Origin: JBIOYL01 sp044870185 | GTDB lineage: Bacteria; Actinomycetota; CALGFH01 | Assembly (NCBI GenBank): GCA_044870185.1 | Contig: JBIOYL010000198.1 | Span: 1-20,241, forward strand | Length of the DNA stretch: 20,241 nucleotides | Direction: 5' to 3' | Shown here: one piece after another, positions 19,520 through 20,241 of the stretch | Layout: each line of letters begins with the position of its first letter | Numbering within the stretch: position 1 is the stretch's first letter | Made by a program: the position numbers and the translations under genes | Notes under the pieces: model-generated | Databases searched by the model: none | Told to the model about the DNA's origin: nothing | Seen by the model: the letters and a program-made list of their open reading frames with translations, nothing else

Positions 19520-20241
19520 TCACTCGAACGGCTCCTCGGCACGGCCCGGCATGGCCGCGGGCCGGCCGAGCTCGGCGACGAGCATGCCCACCAGGATGCA
19601 CCCGGCGCCCACCCATCCCCGGGCGGACAGCCGCTCGCCGGCCAGCAGGAAGCCGAACAGGCCGGCGAACACCGGCTCCATGGTCAAGGTGACGGCGGTC
19701 TTGGTCGGCGACACCTCCTGCTGGGCGCGGGTCTGGATGAGGAAGCCGCCGGCGGAGGCCAGCACGGTGGTGACGGCCAGCGCCACCCACACGCTCGTCC
19801 CACGGGGCGGCGCGAGGTCACCGGCGGCGGCCGCCCAGGCGAGCCCGAGCAGGCCGACCGTGGCGAGCTGGACGACGGCCAGGGCGTAGCTCGGGTAGCG
19901 CGGCGCGACCCGGCCGAGGATCAGGATGTGGAGCGCGAAGGCGACCGCGCAGCCGAAGACGATCGCGTCACCTCGGCCGATCTCCAGCTGCCGCAGCGAC
20001 AGCAGGGCGAGCCCGGCCAGGGCGAGCACGGCGCCGGCGGCCGGCCAGCGGCCGGGCCGCTCGCGCAGCACCAGGCCGCCGACCAGCGGCGTGAGCACGA
20101 CCGACAGGCCGGTGACGAAGCCGGCGTTCGACGCGGTGGTGTACTGCAGGCCCACGGTCTGGAAGCCGTAGCCGGCGAACAGGGCGAGCCCGGCGCCAAG
20201 GCCGGCGACGAGCAGTCCCCGGCGGCCGGGCCGCCGGGGCG
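19520..20241 (-). CDS. EamA/DMT-superfamily transporter, N-terminus cut by the right window edge
   Basis: The frame is open to the right edge. The visible part starts near the end of the first EamA half (LLVAGLGAGLALFAGYGFQT, then VGLQYTTASNAGFVTGLSVV and LTPLVGGLVLRERP), a stretch highly typical of drug/metabolite transporters of this family. A second EamA half follows, ending in TMEPVFAGLFGFLLAGERLS. About eight hydrophobic helices are present; the first one or two are missing. These carriers move amino acids, nucleotides or other metabolites, and the substrate cannot be told. GTG 20155 is internal, not the start. It is followed closely by corA on the same strand. Confidence 0.9.
   Translation of the reverse strand, partial: PRRPGRRGLLVAGLGAGLALFAGYGFQTVGLQYTTASNAGFVTGLSVVLTPLVGGLVLRERPGRWPAAGAVLALAGLALLSLRQLEIGRGDAIVFGCAVAFALHILILGRVAPRYPSYALAVVQLATVGLLGLAWAAAAGDLAPPRGTSVWVALAVTTVLASAGGFLIQTRAQQEVSPTKTAVTLTMEPVFAGLFGFLLAGERLSARGWVGAGCILVGMLVAELGRPAAMPGRAEEPFE

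Overview
The window is very G+C-rich DNA with G or C in almost every third codon position. It has GTG and TTG starts with strong GGAGG-type ribosome binding sites, at least one probable leaderless gene, and actinobacterial gene families (ArsA ATPase with a C-terminal HSP20-like domain, VapBC, GT-C mannosyltransferase-like protein, GH15 and CE4 enzymes). It is most likely a chromosomal segment of a member of the Actinomycetota. The genus cannot be told from the sequence. No rRNA, tRNA, phage gene, transposase or CRISPR array was seen.

Left part (1-5733). A HAD-IIIA phosphatase fragment lies at the left edge and is followed by two back-to-back hairpins. A Crp/Fnr-type regulator runs on the minus strand. 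A rightward block follows: a metallophosphoesterase broken by an in-frame amber codon, an SRPBCC-fold protein, an ArsA/Get3-like ATPase, a 73-residue protein with three closely spaced cysteines, and a Vms1/eRF1-like peptidyl-tRNA hydrolase candidate with a zinc ribbon. The last three are separated by only about 25 bases each and look like one operon. This ATPase plus release-factor grouping is the most attractive candidate for an uncharacterised functional module, perhaps in nascent-chain or membrane-protein quality control. That role is inference.

Middle (5813-10175). A luciferase-like flavin oxidoreductase carries an in-frame 30-base duplication. It is followed by a minus-strand vapBC toxin-antitoxin pair and a gene-poor stretch of about 430 bases with three 27-base tandem repeats inside a possible short ORF. 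A large membrane sensor histidine kinase (membrane region, GAF, PAS, HisKA, HATPase) comes next; its apparent start codon sits in a perfect 13-bp hairpin. No response regulator is adjacent.

Right-centre (10179-14458). A TIGR00300/LOR-SDH protein (putative ornithine cyclodeaminase) and an alpha/beta hydrolase run leftward, separated by a long inverted repeat. Diverging from them is a two-gene operon of L-threonine aldolase and a threonine/serine dehydratase-type PLP enzyme, with a -10 element placed for leaderless transcription.

Right (14628-20241). A multi-pass GT-C glycosyltransferase converges on a leftward run of EamA transporter (cut by the right edge), CorA magnesium channel, a Tat-exported polysaccharide deacetylase and a GH15 glucoamylase-like enzyme. 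The glycosyltransferase, GH15 and CE4 genes together suggest envelope glycan synthesis and trimming.
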